A stretch of 64,000 nucleotides of DNA from Hydractinia symbiolongicarpus (GCF_029227915.1 NC_079889.1:10292001-10356000); one strand, 5' to 3'. Counted from the stretch's first letter, positions 1 to 13,383 are shown. Notes: a model not told the origin generated them from the letters alone. Numbers and translations are program-made.

Positions 1-3000
1 AACTAAGGGTGAGTGATGTTTTTCTTCGTGGTTGTAATTGTTATAAAGAACGGAAAATTGACAGCGTTAGAATTGGAATGCTGAAAACGCTGCTCCATTC
101 AAAGCACACTGGATGTAATTCTCATTTGTTCAAATTATTATTTTGTAGAGAATACCTCGATGTATTGGAAATTTGAGAAAGCTAAGAATATTGGACTTGG
201 ACGAAAACAACATTGAATGTCTTCCAAACGAGATCGGTATGAAATTAAAAAGAAATGAAATTAAAAGTTGTGTAGGAGTCCCACCCAGTACGTGTCCTAG
301 CGCGTATTTGTGCCTACCAGATACATGGCTAAACTGGGCTACCTTGTAACTGAATGGGGTGATATTACGTTATAAATCCTTCACAGATTTTAACTTTCAG
401 AAAAACTGACAGTGCGAGATTTCAATGCGGCCTAGTGTTAAAGTATCGCGTAAAGTTTGGCAAGGTGCGAAGTATCACTTAGATTTAAGACAGTGCGAGA
501 TTTCAATGCGGCCTAGTGTTGAAGTATCGTGCAAAGTTTGGTAAGGTGTGAAGTATCACTTAGATTTAAGACAGTGCGAGATTTCAATGCGGCCTAGTGT
601 TGAAGTATCGCGCAAGTTTGGCAAGGTGTGAAGTATCACTTAGATTTAAGACAGTGCTAGATTTTATATTTCCAGTGTAAAAAAGGCAGCACAGCTAACT
701 GACTGTGCCGCACAACTTGGTGCGACTGTATACAACTGAATGCTGAGCCAAATCATGCGTAAGCATGACCACACTGTTACAAAAATGCTTATTTCAAACC
801 TTAAACGATCCTGAATAGTGCTAACATCACTGTGACACTCTTCAACGATAATCCAAGGCGTTACCGGCGCTGTTGCGGATAGCCCCATATTGCGGGATTG
901 CCCCATTTTGCGGGCAAGTTAATGTCAGTACGTATCTGGCATTCGCCTCTACTAAGGAAGAGCTTTTGTAAATTGCAGGTTGCAAAACTTTGGCCAGTTA
1001 TGCGGCTTGCCTAGAAATTCCCAAATTAGCTTAGAGCTCAGTGCATGCTACTGTCAGTTAGGCGCTTTTAAATCTTTTTAAATTCTGATTTTAGAGTATT
1101 TAAAGAATTTAGAGAAGTTGTTGCTCCAATCAAACAGGTTGACAACATTGCCAAAAACTATTGGGTAAGCGAGTGAAAATCAGAAATCCAGCAATCCTAA
1201 TTTTGCTCTAGTGTACTCACATGGGCTAATTAAGTATGCCTGGATTCTTTTGTCTTTTTAACTTTTTTAATTCATATTTACCCTTTTAACTGACTCTCCT
1301 CCTGTTATAATTTATTCACTCTCCTTCTTCAGGCATTTAAACAGCTTACAATACTTGAGCGTAGGAGAAAACGATTTGACATTTCTACCTGCTGAAATCG
1401 GTGAGTGAAATTGAAATTTGGCTCTTCATCTTATTGTTTTTAGCGCAAATTCGAAGCTTTTTATAGAAAACCTGGCGGCTCTAAAAAAGCGCGTTCCACA
1501 TAACATAGTGTTCGCTATGTATCATCTTTTTTTGTAAAAGTTAGACCCTCGTCGAGTCTATTATCTGACCCTTATCCAGGTTATTAGGCTAGTTAGGCTT
1601 CTCCGAGAAAAAACTAAGCTTCTATCAAAATTCAGTTTCTTTCATACCAAAGCTTAGACACGAAAGTGTCGAAGAAAATCGCTAATTCGCGCCCAAAAAA
1701 AGCTGGGCGTAATTTTTCCCACCCCTGAACTATTCTAATTAACCAGTCGCGTTGAAGTTAAAGGTTTTTTTCTGCAGGGTAATGCGTCTTAAAAAACATC
1801 TTATACATCATCTTGATCGGTGTTTTGGTTGAATTTTTTTGTTTATTGATGGCGTCATCAAAATAAATTAGTAACAGTCTGCTTCCCTAAGCAAGTAGAT
1901 TTTTTCACAGGTTATACAACCAGTCGCTTATCATTTACAGCTTTTGTCAAGAGGTTCCAGCAAATATAAACAATACCTTTGCTCGCAGAATACAACAGCC
2001 TTGTGCTACCGATGGAAATCTGTATAAAGCAATTTTTTGATTATCTTGCAAGTTTTTGTTGTAATTGATTTCTATCGGTCGCTAGAAAAAGCACACAGTG
2101 TAAACCAGACTTAAGTTTAGCTGCTAAAAGTAAAACTCGTTTCTTTTATTGCAGAAAACTATGATTTTAGGTACCTTGGAATGTCTCGCACAGCTGTTTA
2201 TAAATGATAACATCAACTTACACGCGCTCCCGTACGAACTAGTGTTATGTCCTTCATTGCAAATTATGAATATCGATGGGTGTCCATTAACCACTCTCCC
2301 CCCAGAGATCGTTGCAGGAGGCCCTTCTATTGTTATCCAGGTAATTGGGCTCTTTGATAGTTTAGTTTTTCGAAGTTATTTTCGCATAAAAGTCAACTCT
2401 TTTCCGACTTCCTACGAAAAATTTAGTTTGTTAAATTCCTCGATAAAAATTTTTAATCCGTTAAATGTGTAAATGAAAAACTTGTTCGGTTAAATTTGTC
2501 GATGAAATTTTTTGTTGCCGGTTGAAATTTTAGCTTTTTTTTACAGAGTGCGGAAAGTAATTTTTGTTTTCAAATTTTGTCCTGTCAATGTCACTTTGTC
2601 CTTTATCGATAGGCGGTAATTATAATTTTTGCTGTAGTGCTAAAAATAAAAGTTTTCTAAGCTAAGTAGTTGTATGAATATGTGATTAAAGTCATCATGC
2701 AATATTGACGTTCATACTGTGTAATTCGCAGACCGGAATATTGGTAATTTACAGACCGGAATTTTTGTATTTTCCTATTTTCTATTTGAATAATTTACTG
2801 GTCATGGTTGCCAGGCCTCCCTAAAATCATTAGTTTTCGTCAATTTTGAAAAGCCTCCTTGAAACGCATAAAATCTCCACGAAAATTAGATTTTAACAAT
2901 TTTCTCCTCGAATCTTCTTAATTTTCTTTTGAAAAAGCATAAAAAATGCTGAATGGGTACAATAGTGTTTGATCTTTACTCATGGCATTTAAATCTTTAT

Positions 3001-3184
3001 TTTTTCATGAACCACCGTGTGTTATTTTATCCTGAAGTTAGGGCGTGTCTGATAATGCATATGAAGATCTCTCTAAACATCTGCAACCTGTGGTAAGAAT
3101 AACTTATATTATTTTTATCATTTCTTTGTGCAGTACTTAAGGCTGGAGGGACCATATAGCGGAATGACTGGTTCGCCAACTTAA
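1..3184 (+). CDS. SHOC2: SHOC2 (Sur-8) leucine-rich repeat scaffold, C-terminal exons only
   Basis: Coding exons at 1-8 (end of an exon that began upstream), 149-236, 1095-1164, 1333-1400, 2171-2340 and 3134-3184; all introns are GT-AG and phases join without a break. They encode the last ~150 residues: leucine-rich repeats such as [20 protein letters not shown] and [20 protein letters not shown], then the SHOC2-specific tail with [25 protein letters not shown] and a short extra TGSPT before the stop. The IVAGGPS...GPY ending separates SHOC2 from other LRR proteins. In animals SHOC2 forms a complex with MRAS and PP1C that dephosphorylates RAF and so promotes RAS-MAPK signalling. The N-terminal half lies outside the window. 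The first intron here carries an 81-bp tandem repeat. I see no damage in the exons. Confidence 0.93.
408..664 (+). repeat. 81-bp tandem repeat, about 3 units, in a SHOC2 intron
   Basis: Units start at 408, 489 and 570, with a broken fourth start near 650. Each opens with GACAGTGCGAGATTTCAATG and ends with a TATCACTTAGATTTAA block. Period is 81, 81, then 80 bp. Units differ at only a few bases, so the expansion looks recent. It lies wholly inside the intron between exons ending at 236 and starting at 1095. Confidence 0.9.
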
Positions 3185-5781
3185 ATTTTACATATTAAAA
3201 TGGTGCTGGTGGTTGCTATGGTGAACAAACACGCCGACGGTACGCTGGATTTATGAAAATTTATCAGATTCATCTTTCTAGTCACGATGCGCTACTGGCT
3301 TGTACTTCTGATAGTTCTTTTATAGCAATGATATTTTACGGAATGCATCATTGGGCTTGCGCATGCGCAAGTTAAGGTATAGTTGCGTTGGGTTGATTTT
3401 TTTTTCCGTTTGAAATCAATCGAGGAAAACGTATTCTGTCTCGCGCTTGTCTGTTGTACTTTTTACTTGTCTATTATACAATTTCAAATACGCTTGATAA
3501 TCGCTTTGCGTGTGCATTAGATAAAACAGTCTGTGTGTTAGCCTGATCAAATTTTGTAGTGTCGTGTAACAGAGGCACGAAAACCTTAAAAAATGCTTTA
3601 ATTTTTTGTGATATATAAATATGAATGAAATTGTGTGTGTTAAAATTTTGAAGGTCAAGTGATGTGTATTTTCGTCGAGGTCATGTGTTGTCGTGTACTC
3701 TATGTTCCGTTAAATGTTTTCAATTTCTCGCTGGTTATAATAAGAATTAATTATTGCTACCTAGATTTTTAGTGATTAGTTCCCAGTCTTTCTTTAACGT
3801 AGGCTTTACTATAGTTTTTAGGTTACTTCTTTAAAAAATCTACTTTGATCCTGATATCTGTTAAAACCCAGTGAAAATTACAATTTTTGAACAGTAAAAA
3901 GGGAAATGGTCTTTCTTAGTTATTTGTAGTTTAATTAAATTTCTATATTTTATTATCTTTTACTAATGACGTTTTTATACTTACAAAATAGTTGTTTGAT
4001 TTCGTGTAGATATAACACAGAACTTTTATGTGTTACTTGCTACAAATAGCATGGTATTTTTTATTTTAAATTTTTAATACTTTTATTTATACTTTCAACA
4101 TAATATCGACTTTTTTCTACTAACTATCAATATGTCATTTTATCGTCAAGTCATGGCCCACCCTGCGCGTTGAATTGAAAGAACTTTAACAAGATGCCCA
4201 ATGACTTGGTGATTACATACACGAAAGGGAATCCACTTTGCTTTATTTAGAAAAATGATACCGCAAGTAGCGAGACGCACGCAATGCGGTAAACCCGTGG
4301 ATTTTCCACGGGCCACCGACTAGTCTATCTAATCTCGCTCAGTGTAAATTTAATTTTAGATTACACGTGTTAATGAATTTTAAGTGTGGTCATGGCTTTA
4401 AGAATTTGACATGTATTCTTTCGTTTATATTCGATAATAGGACTGAATTTAGGCAACCTCGTTACCAGTCTCAGTTACTGTTATTTTAACGACATGGTGA
4501 CGAGTTGTGGTGTCGGTTTTTTCGTAACAATTTTCTACGAAATGTAGAGTAGTGTTAACTTGTTACCAGTCCCCTCTTTCCAGCATAAAAAATGCTGCTA
4601 AAAAGGGACTGGTGCGAGATATTTGTATATATTTAACTGAAGAAATAATAAGAACGACTTCGTGTTGTTGTTGTTGTTGTTGTTTACGAAATGTCAGATG
4701 CGCGCTGTTTTTAAAATTCGATTAATTAATTAAGTTCTTAATTTCCGGCGAAATATCAGCGTCAATTCCCCAATAAACTTTATTCCAATTTTAATTCTGA
4801 AATTGAGGCGTATTGAATTTTTTCTTTCAGGTCTTGTCATGTTGTTTGCGCCGCAAACTTGACTCTACCTCCGGATCTTTGTCTCTTATTTTATACTGGC
4901 ATAGCGAGACGAAAAAGAGGGCCTCGGGTCTTGATTGTTTTTTACCAGCATATATAGTCGTAACTATCATTAGAAGCCATTTTTTTAAAATTCACTGCGG
5001 GATCTTGGTCCGAATACCGTAGCTCAAATTAATTCACTGCCCATCTCCCTAATAAGCTGGAAATAAAAGGGAAAAAGTGTAAACTTTGTTGGTCCAGGCT
5101 TCTTTGATCACACACTAAGATGCACTGAAGGGAGATCTATAGTCACCGCAAAAGCACAGCTTTTGCAATTACTAAGATATAAGAGAGAAAGGAAGGAGAT
5201 GCTTTCCTGTGTTTGAGGTGGCTACAACCATCTTTTTGCATGGATTAGCACGCAATTTCTTTTTTTAAAACGGCAAAACGATACTGGGTGATGTCTATGA
5301 TGTCTATAAACCGAAAACAATATTTTTTATGAAAAAAAGTTCTATAACTAAAAACGTTATCATATTTTCAAGGACAAGGGAACGAGAATGGTTTAATATT
5401 AAGACAGTTAATTTCCTTTCTTCGACAAGGCGCATCAAGGAGTGATAATGTCAGTCGGAAGGGTATGTTACTTAGCGTTCCCATGGAGTTCCCAATACAA
5501 GACGGTTTCTACTTCGTTTGAAACTTAGAATGTCCTGGGAACGAGTTTATAATAGTACAATAAAATAAAATACTTTCATATTCCCATTTTCGTCCCCCAG
5601 TGTCTCTTGACCTCCGACAAACAACCCTGGGAACGAGGTTGTATTATCACAGGTTAAGTCTGCTAAAAATGACTGGAATCCGAAAACGCTTTTAGTGTTG
5701 TTTTTTTTTGCCGATTTCTTCTAGCAGAAATTTCTACCGATAAGGTATTAATAATCACAGATAAGTTCATCAAAGCACATT
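3185..5781. other. Intergenic region between SHOC2 and the minus-strand SLC22 gene
   Basis: No supportable gene. It holds SHOC2 3' flanking DNA, a short (TGT)n microsatellite at about 4662-4684, one member of the dispersed CCCGTGGAT hairpin repeat family at about 4250-4327, and fold-back pieces (CCTGGGAACGAG) at about 5530-5545 and 5590-5642. Short open frames here have no homology that I recognise and no splice context. Confidence 0.7.
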
Positions 5782-8700
5782 TCAAGCGTTGAGTAACATC
5801 TTTCGATCTTTTTTAATTTGTTTATAATTTTCCACGTCTTCAACTTTATCTGGCGTTGGGATGTTTGATGTTTCAGGAAGAAAGAAATACAAGATGAAGG
5901 CTCCGCTGAAGAGAAAAATACCACTGACTAAAACTGGAATATCCGCTGATGTGTATGTACCCTAAAAAAGAAATAAAAATGTTAAAATTATTTTCAATGT
6001 TTATAATGCATGAACAGTAACAGCCCTTAACAAATTGAAAAAATTTGCCGCCATTTTAAAATTTCGTAAATAAGCTACTAAGCGACAAGTTTTTTTTCAA
6101 GAGAGGTATTTCAAACATGGCCGCTGCCTCAGTTTCCTAGGTTGTGTTTATTATTGCACACGAAAATTCATGAGCATATTTACGATAAAGTATCCCTCAA
6201 TTATTTAATATAAGCTTAAATACACTCGGTAATTTGCTTCATACATTTAGATATATTTTTAAATCCTGAAAGCTGGACTTACCAATGCAACTAATTGAGG
6301 AGCTAGCATACTTCCTATACGACTGATTGTGGTACACGCACCAAGACATGTTGATCTGTAATGTAAGCAAGAAAAAAATTTATTCATTCATTTATTCATT
6401 CATCATTCATTCGTTCGTTCTTTCATTCATTCATTCAAGTATTTATTCATTCATTTGTGCATTCACTCAGTCACTCGTTCACACATTCACCCATCAATTA
6501 TTTGCTTATTTACTTACTCGCTCGCTTACTTACTCGCTCGCTTACTTGCTAACTCGCTCATTTCCTTACTCACTCGCTCATTTACTCACCCACTCGATTA
6601 TTCAATCATTCACTCATTTACAATATCATTCACCCATTCATACCTTAATTCTGTTGGAAATATATCCATTGTATAAATGTAAATCAGAGTAAATGAAATT
6701 CCACAAAACATTTTTCCAACCATCATAATGGCTAAAACAAAAAAATAAATAAAACTTTTCATGCATTAATCTTTCGACAAGCTGTAGCGTCGTAAAACAA
6801 CATTTCGTCGAAAGCGTTTAAAAAAGGACGAAATTGGTTTATCGAAGCAATACTGTAATTTTAGAGTGAGTGTAATTCTTTTTATTTGTGCGATGAGTGT
6901 TAACTAATTTTTTTGTGAACGAATTTTTGCGATTTGGTTTCTTTAGTTTAAATGTCAAACTTATTTTTGGCTAAATATCAAATAATACCTACATTTTCAG
7001 CACGTATATTTGCGATAAGCTCAAAAAGGCACAAATTTATGAAACTTAACTTTCCGAATAAGAGCCAATATCGCAAAAGTAACCTTCGCATCTTTCCCAA
7101 TCATTTCTTCCCGGGAAAATTTCAACTTACAAAGAAGTGAACAGAAACAAACGAAAAAATTAAACTTACTTACCCAAATGGTTGTAAAATTTGTAAGCAA
7201 TCGAGAAAGCACCTCCAATCAATAAATACACAAACAAAAGTCGTTTCTTACCCAATCTGAAATATATTTAAAAATTGGTAAAGCAAGGCAACAAATATTA
7301 AGCTCCGTGTACGGATGCCTCGCTTAATTAATACAGTAATTTCAATCCCCGCACTAACCTTCCTATAAATAGTATTGTCGTTGCTATGGGAGCAGTATCA
7401 GCCAATGAGGAAATCACAAGAGAAAAGTATGGGTTTTTTTGATAAGTTTTTCACATTTAAAGCAAGAGTATAAAACGATAGTGATAAACCAGCCCTAAAT
7501 TGTAAGCAAAGTAATATTTAACTTTCAGGAAGAAGTCAACATACATTTATAGCGTATGAATTAAAGCTAAAAAAAGCTAAAAAAAATTACAACAAATATT
7601 GAAGACTTTTATACCGTGCGGTCTGTACACCACGGCTGTGTTTGTAGAAAAAAAATTTTTTAGCTTTTATTTTGTTTGAATCATTGTTTGAATTAAATAT
7701 AACAGCATGTTCGATAATGGATACTTTAGGTAAGTCCTGCTGCCACACTTAAGTTTTGCACGTCCAATTTTGTTGATGCTGCTGTGACTTAATTCCGTTT
7801 TTTTAGTGAATTTCTTACAACGGATTAAATGGCCAGCGAATTTTAGTTTGTAAATAATTCTATAGGCGCTGGGAACGAGGTTGATCTGAAACGTACCATA
7901 AAAATAAACATGCAAATAACCGTTTCCTCATTTCTTTGTACAAAAGAATCTTTCGAAATGAAATGCGTTTCTTGACTGCGTCACTCTCCGACGACGATGA
8001 ATAGTTCGTCCGTATTGTCGGTAAATTTCCGAGTGTAACGCCGTTAATACGAGCCGCTTTGTGAAGGTGTCGTTTGACGTCTTCTTGTCTGTCGTGAATG
8101 ATCAGCCAGCGCAACGATTCTGGCAAAAAACTGAAACGGGGAACAGAAACTAGTAAATTTGTTGGATACAATTTTATGTTACTGGTGTATCATCACAAGA
8201 ACGCACAAGAACCTTCTCTACGTTAATGATAACCGTCGTTAGCCTGTCTCTGGCAAAATGGTCCTGCAAGTAGTGTGACACACGAAATGTGTTAAACAAA
8301 GGATGTGCGTGGATTTATCCACGGGCCACTGATTAGTTAACATTCTATTAAGTACTCTGTCTGTCTGTCCGCAAGAAAAAGGTCGTGCTACAGACATAAG
8401 AAAAAGCGTAAAACCTAAATGACGAGTGACTGTGTGGATTTTTTCTAGGGCTAACACCAATATGATTGCTAAGATCACTTTGCGCTGAAAATGCACAAAA
8501 TAGCTTATGGGAATATAAAGGACAGACAAACTTACCAGACAAGCTTTCTAACGATTAGTCTATATAATAATGACCGTCGTCTGTCTGTCTCTACGCAAAA
8601 TGGTACTGCAAATAGCGAAAAACACAAAATAAGGTAAATAAAGAACAGGTAAACCCGTGGATTTATCCAAACTTGTCTGTACAATAATAGCCGTATTTTG

Positions 8701-11122
8701 TCTGTTCGAAACTGTCGTGGAGCAGCTTTATTTCACACCCACAGATTCTTTCATTACTTCATGGTAACAGATAGAAAAAATGCGCGAAATACCGATGCGG
8801 GGAAAATATATACGACAACGACAATTTGAAGGGGCAGCGGGCCCGTGGATTAACGACTAGCGTATCACAACCCCTTTTTAGAAAATGCTACTTTAACAAA
8901 ACTTACAAATAAGCTACTATCAACGGAATGAATGTGGGTACTGCGAAAATGAGTTGGGTTTTCCACCAACTCTTCATCAGCCACGCTATTATGTTTCCGA
9001 ACAAGACTTCAATGATGAATGAGCTAAGAAGAACTATGCCGACCACATTATTGTGCTTTGACGGAAACAGTTCAATGGTACATATGTTAATCGTTCCGTG
9101 GACAACCTGAGCAAAGATTTATATGGTTAAACGCACAATAAGAAAAGCATAATATGTTTACATTTTAGGCTACCATTTTTCTTGATGAGCAAAGATGGTA
9201 GGTTATGATCTTGCCCACTTAGGTCTCTTCTCGACGTCTGAAATGAAATACACTGAGAAAAAGGTTTAATAACACACTATTGGCTCAAAGAAAGGCAAAT
9301 CAATCCTTTGCAATGTAAACCAAAAACATACAATAATCATGGAGACGACTACCTATTTGATCAACTTTTTACCTATAAAAACTAGATTTGTAAACATCGG
9401 AAAAACAAAGAAAACTTACACAAATTATGACTCCGAGTATAAAGCGAAGCAATAAAAACAGGACCAGATTCTCTGAAAATACTGTAGCAACAGACACAAC
9501 GATGGAGAGCAATAAAAACAACAACAAAGTCGGCCGACGCCCATATTTATCTGGTAGATGGATTAACGTGGAAGTACCAAGCATGACGCCGACAAAAAAT
9601 AACGACGTCGACAGTTGCGGAAGAAACTTTTTGTCGCACACCAAGTCCCACTAAAAAATTGAAAAATTTAAAAAATTTAAGACGTGCTGTGTCGAACCAA
9701 ACTAACAAAAATGTAAATAAATTCGACCCGCCACAGCCATAAAGCCAATATGTAGTCTGGTTAAACCGAGCCATGCCGCACAACTGACCTCGCTGTGGCG
9801 CAAGCCTTGGTACAGCTTAGCTCGTTGTGGGTCAAGATTTGGCACAGCTTAGCTCAACTTTATAAAACTAAAAAAACTATCCGTATCCAGTAGCCGTCTC
9901 ATAGCGATATATGCTTTCTTCGTATATCGTCATCAATGTTTCTGAAATATACACATCATTCGAATACCTGTCCACACCTACCTTAGTTACAATAGAGTCA
10001 ATTTCACCTTCTTCTTGAGTAAACATGTATGTCCAGCTATCACATGTGAGTTTTTTGCTCACGTTACCTTTTACAGTCACGTGACACTTTTCAAAATTAA
10101 TGTTCTCTACACTTGTGTTTAGTGTGATTGCCAACTCTGTGTGATTCTTGTGTGAAGCTTCACATCTAGGATAGAAGAGCACCCGAACGTTAATAAAAAC
10201 ACATCGGTTGAATTGAAAAAAATAAGAGATCTGGAGGGGGGGGAATTTCGCATCGATGGCCTTACCGAAAATTTCTTGGAGTGATCCCAATAGATGATGA
10301 TACAACAACATAATGGCTACTAACAAAAAACAATATCCACATGAGGACAGATGTGTTAATCAGATGATAGAAACCAGGCCGACCCAGCTTCAGTAATATA
10401 TTGTCCAGTGTTACTTCGTGCGATTGTGGCTGGTTTCTATTAAAGGAGAATATACATGCAATACATATGTAAGCCAATAAGGGATAAGAGACGAACTACA
10501 GTGCTGAAAAAAAAAACACTTTTTGAAATGATTGGGGAGGGTGTTCAAATAAACTTTTAGTAGCAGGTCTATCTTTAAACTCGGATGTTACGTATATACT
10601 GGTCAAACAAGGGTCTATTTACACGAAGGTAAATTTTTTGGGTTGTCTTATTCTGTTTCATTATTTTAAAGAAATTTTTTACAATGTGAAAGTGTTTTCA
10701 TGTGATATGATATGCTATGTCGCTTGTAGATTATTAGTGGAATCCTCGATTAATTTTGTTGGAATCTCACCTTGGCGAATGTAAGTTTGGTGTATAAAGA
10801 GGTCCTTTTTTGGCTAAATGATTTTCACCAAACTTTCTGCCGTTCTAGTGGATTAAAACATTGCATATAAACATGAAATAAATTTAATTTAGCCTAGTCG
10901 AGTTGATTCAATTAGCCAGTGCCTAAATATACATTAAAATTCGAGGTCTTGAAAAACAGGATTTTGACTGAAGGTTTTGTGAACTACTCACTTTATATCT
11001 AATTCTTTTTTGTCTTGTTTGTTCAAAAATTCTTCTTTCTCTTGCTCATTCAAAAACTCTTTGTCTTGCTCATTCAACATAGCTTTGTCTTGTTCTCCAT
11101 TAACTACACCTTCCCTTTCCAT
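5782..11122 (-). CDS. SLC22-like organic ion transporter (MFS), minus-strand paralog with a frameshift
   Basis: Eleven exons on the minus strand: 11122-10992, 10436-10266, 10165-9982, 9650-9420, 9106-8907, 8130-7897, 7494-7359, 7256-7174, 6731-6644, 6355-6283 and 5961-5782 (stop 5784-5782). The product would be a ~569-residue 12-helix major facilitator of the SLC22 organic cation/anion/carnitine group, a plasma-membrane solute carrier. Family marks: the extracellular loop between helices 1 and 2 (exons 2-3, NHTELAITLNTS), the MFS motif LPDKYGRRPT after helix 2-3 (exon 4), the helix 6 region LPESLRWLIIHDRQ, and FPTELR near helix 11. The N-terminus has unusual LNEQDKEF-type charged repeats absent from its paralog. 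Exon 7 is 136 nt against 135 in the paralog: a T7 run at 7434-7440 carries one extra base, which brings in a stop at 7400-7398 and would truncate the protein near residue 415. All other exons and splice sites are intact, so this is either a very young pseudogene or an assembly indel. Substrate cannot be told. Confidence 0.85.
6376..6643. repeat. Tetranucleotide microsatellite (ATTC / CTTACTCG variants)
   Basis: Almost the whole intron between exons 9 and 10 of the minus-strand SLC22 gene follows a 4-base rhythm: ATTC repeats, then GTTC, CTCG/CTTA and ACTC variants. The equivalent intron of the plus paralog (18926-19199) lacks it, so it expanded after duplication. The long open frames seen across it are by-products of the repeat. 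Confidence 0.85.
8216..8870 (+). repeat. Three adjacent members of the CCCGTGGAT hairpin repeat family
   Basis: Copies at about 8216-8338, 8559-8682 and 8690-8866 lie in the intron between exons 5 and 6 of the minus SLC22 gene. Shared order: ATAATGACCGTCGT, one or more CTGTCTGTC, GCAAAATGG, GCAAGTAGCGA-like, then CCCGTGGATTTATCCACGGG (a hairpin) and a CGACTAG-like end. Copies elsewhere lie at 4250-4327, 22110-22212 (reverse) and 43960-44097, with degraded relatives near 55205-55315 and 61310-61545. No coding capacity; probably a short non-autonomous element. Confidence 0.7.
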
Positions 11123-11610
11123 AATTGATGAACTTTTGTAACTCAATCACAAACGTTCCAAACCTCTAGTTAACCAAATAATATGACTTTTGCATGGCAA
11201 ATATTTCGTTGAACATATGCATATATACCGCAAGTGAAAACCTAATTATGTCAGATGTACTCGTGTGGAAGACTATCTTGCAAGCCTTTGACGATAAGAC
11301 TTATTGACAATGAATTCATCATTCATTACAGATAAGAATCACCATGCCATCACGGTTAATGAAAGAAACACTTAACTAAAAATAAAATGATTAATATGAT
11401 TTTAATTGCAAGTCATTTTTTCATAAGTTTGTTGACATCAACGTGAAGTGTTGTAATAGATAAACCAGTCAATAAAATATGCACAATGGATTAGTTTAGA
11501 TGGAACTACGTTCAATATTTAATGAAGGGCAAATAATAGAACAAGAACATTGTTCCAAAATAAGGGTAGTCTCTGCAATTAAAAACAACGTTAATGTTTT
11601 CTTTTATAAA

Positions 11611-12627
11611 CAAGTGAAAATTCATTTCTGACTGGGATATGCAATGCTGTCACGAACATTTTTAATAACGCAATTAAGATCGTAAACTTATGTCAAGTGA
11701 AAAACTTTACAAAAAATACGAATGTGATCAAACACCGACCAGTGACCCTGTTCTCAGGCCTCTTTGTTGTCGTTTTTACTTATTCTCACAGAATTTTGCC
11801 TCTTTTTGACATATTGCCCAAAATATATGTTTTTAATATTCGAAAATTAGCAATTCTTGGTTAAATTGACGTTCACTGTACTAGTAATGCATATGTTGTC
11901 GAAAATATCAAGGTAACAGTTGACGCGGAAATTCGGTTTAAATTTACTTTGGTGGGTAAATAAATAAGTAAATAAGTAAAAGCAACACTTACACAGATCA
12001 ATGTCGAGTGGTGCCTGACATAGTGATGTGCCAATCATTACCAAACACACGGTAACCGATAGAAAAACATATTTCTAGATAAATAAAAGATCCTCTATCC
12101 AAGTGTTATTATTTGCGTCGTTATTAAAAAATTTATGCTCCATTTTGAAAGCATAATTTCTCATGAAACAACTGATCTGAATGACATCCCACAGCCATCC
12201 TTAATATCACAGATGTTTATTTGCAAAAGAATAGCTCTTTTATAACATGAAATAGTTCAAACTAGGGTTCGTTTACCTTTTTGTTCGTCAGCGAACTTAA
12301 AACAGGTAAGTGGTAAGTCCTATCATTGGGAACCAGAAAGTTCCGCGCATGCGCAGTTGAGAGCCTTTCGAAAAAGAAGATTTATAAGTTGGCTTTGAAT
12401 TTCAGGTGAACAACGCCTAAATATTCCACAACGTATTGTGAAATAAAAATGTTAGAAAATAAAAAACAAGTAGTAAGAAATAAAAACCATCAACATAGCT
12501 TCCTTGTCAAGGAGACATCGTCTTTAAATCTCGTGCTAACTTTAGGAGGTTATTTGAAGTAAAGGAGCGCTTTCAGTCTCTACGAAATTAGGGTGCAAGT
12601 GAAAATTCATTTCTGACTGGGATATGC
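11611..12627. repeat. Pair of identical 32-bp direct repeats bracketing the duplicate
   Basis: The same 32 bases, beginning CAAGTGAAAATTCATTTCTG, occur at 11611-11642 and 12596-12627 and so flank the captured segment on both sides. The remote parent at 50-51 kb is not bracketed by this sequence in the stretch I compared. They may mark the insertion event or a tandem duplication of its edge. Confidence 0.8.
11650..12590 (-). pseudogene. Broken duplicate of the promoter-proximal region and signal-peptide exon of the 50.7 kb secreted-protein gene
   Basis: Read on the minus strand, about 12590 to 11650 matches 50260-51140 on the plus strand, including upstream DNA, the exon with VCLVMIGTSLCQAPLDIDL and its GTAAGT donor, and the start of the next intron. 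The copy has lost one T in the run after the ATG (around 12060), so the start codon is out of frame with the signal peptide. Exons 2-6 are absent. It sits between the two SLC22 genes. An unconnected promoter and exon cannot make the protein, so I call it a pseudogene fragment. Confidence 0.85.
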
Positions 12628-13383
12628 TATGCTAAAAACGCAATCAGGCTTAAGCTAAATTCACACTGAAAACGCAGTTTCTTGCGGCACGGCCCGTCGC
12701 CGCATGATTTTTGCATTTTTTGTTGCGTTAAATTTTAAAATACTTCGTTTTATTTTTGTATACAATAGAAAGAAATATGTGATTCAAGAATAACAATGAA
12801 GAATTCTCATTTCAGCATGTGACAACGCAAAACGCTACGGATTCGATCCCAACTTGCTGCAGTGTCATGCGGCAAACCGAGAGTGAGTATACATCATTTA
12901 GCGGCTACTATATATGGGGAAAACGCGCCGCGACGCAGAGAATTTAGAGATGAAACAATTTAAGAACTTAAATGTTGTTTATTGAGCTATATGGATAAAA
13001 TGAAATTGTCCTATTTTTATCTTTAAAAGAGCGGCAAAAACTAAATGTCAGATGCATATGACGTATACATGCCAAGTATAAAAAATAATATAATTAACAG
13101 GTTATTTTTTAAATGAGCTTTCGGTTCTTATCAGAGCCCTGATGACATTAATATATAAAGTAACCAGAAAACAAATTATAAAATATCCTTAACAATTTCT
13201 AAGAGAATAAATTAATTAACTGAATGAATAAAAAGATGCCGACGTTATATTTCTATTGAGACATGGTTTCTCTTTATGTATAAAAAGACTTTCCAAATAT
13301 TCTTTAAAATGTCGTTAACAGGTTCAGATGCAAGAACTACAAAATTGTAAAGAGACGCAGTGTGATCAGACTGAAATAAGTGA

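Noticed and set aside
6327-6692. 121-codon frame rich in Ser/Leu/His
   Set aside because: ATTC/CTCG microsatellite in an SLC22 intron.
12656-12960. Possible MITE with CTAAATTC ends and GC-rich subterminal blocks
   Set aside because: Inverted similarity is only about 8 bp plus scattered GCGGC motifs; ends cannot be fixed.
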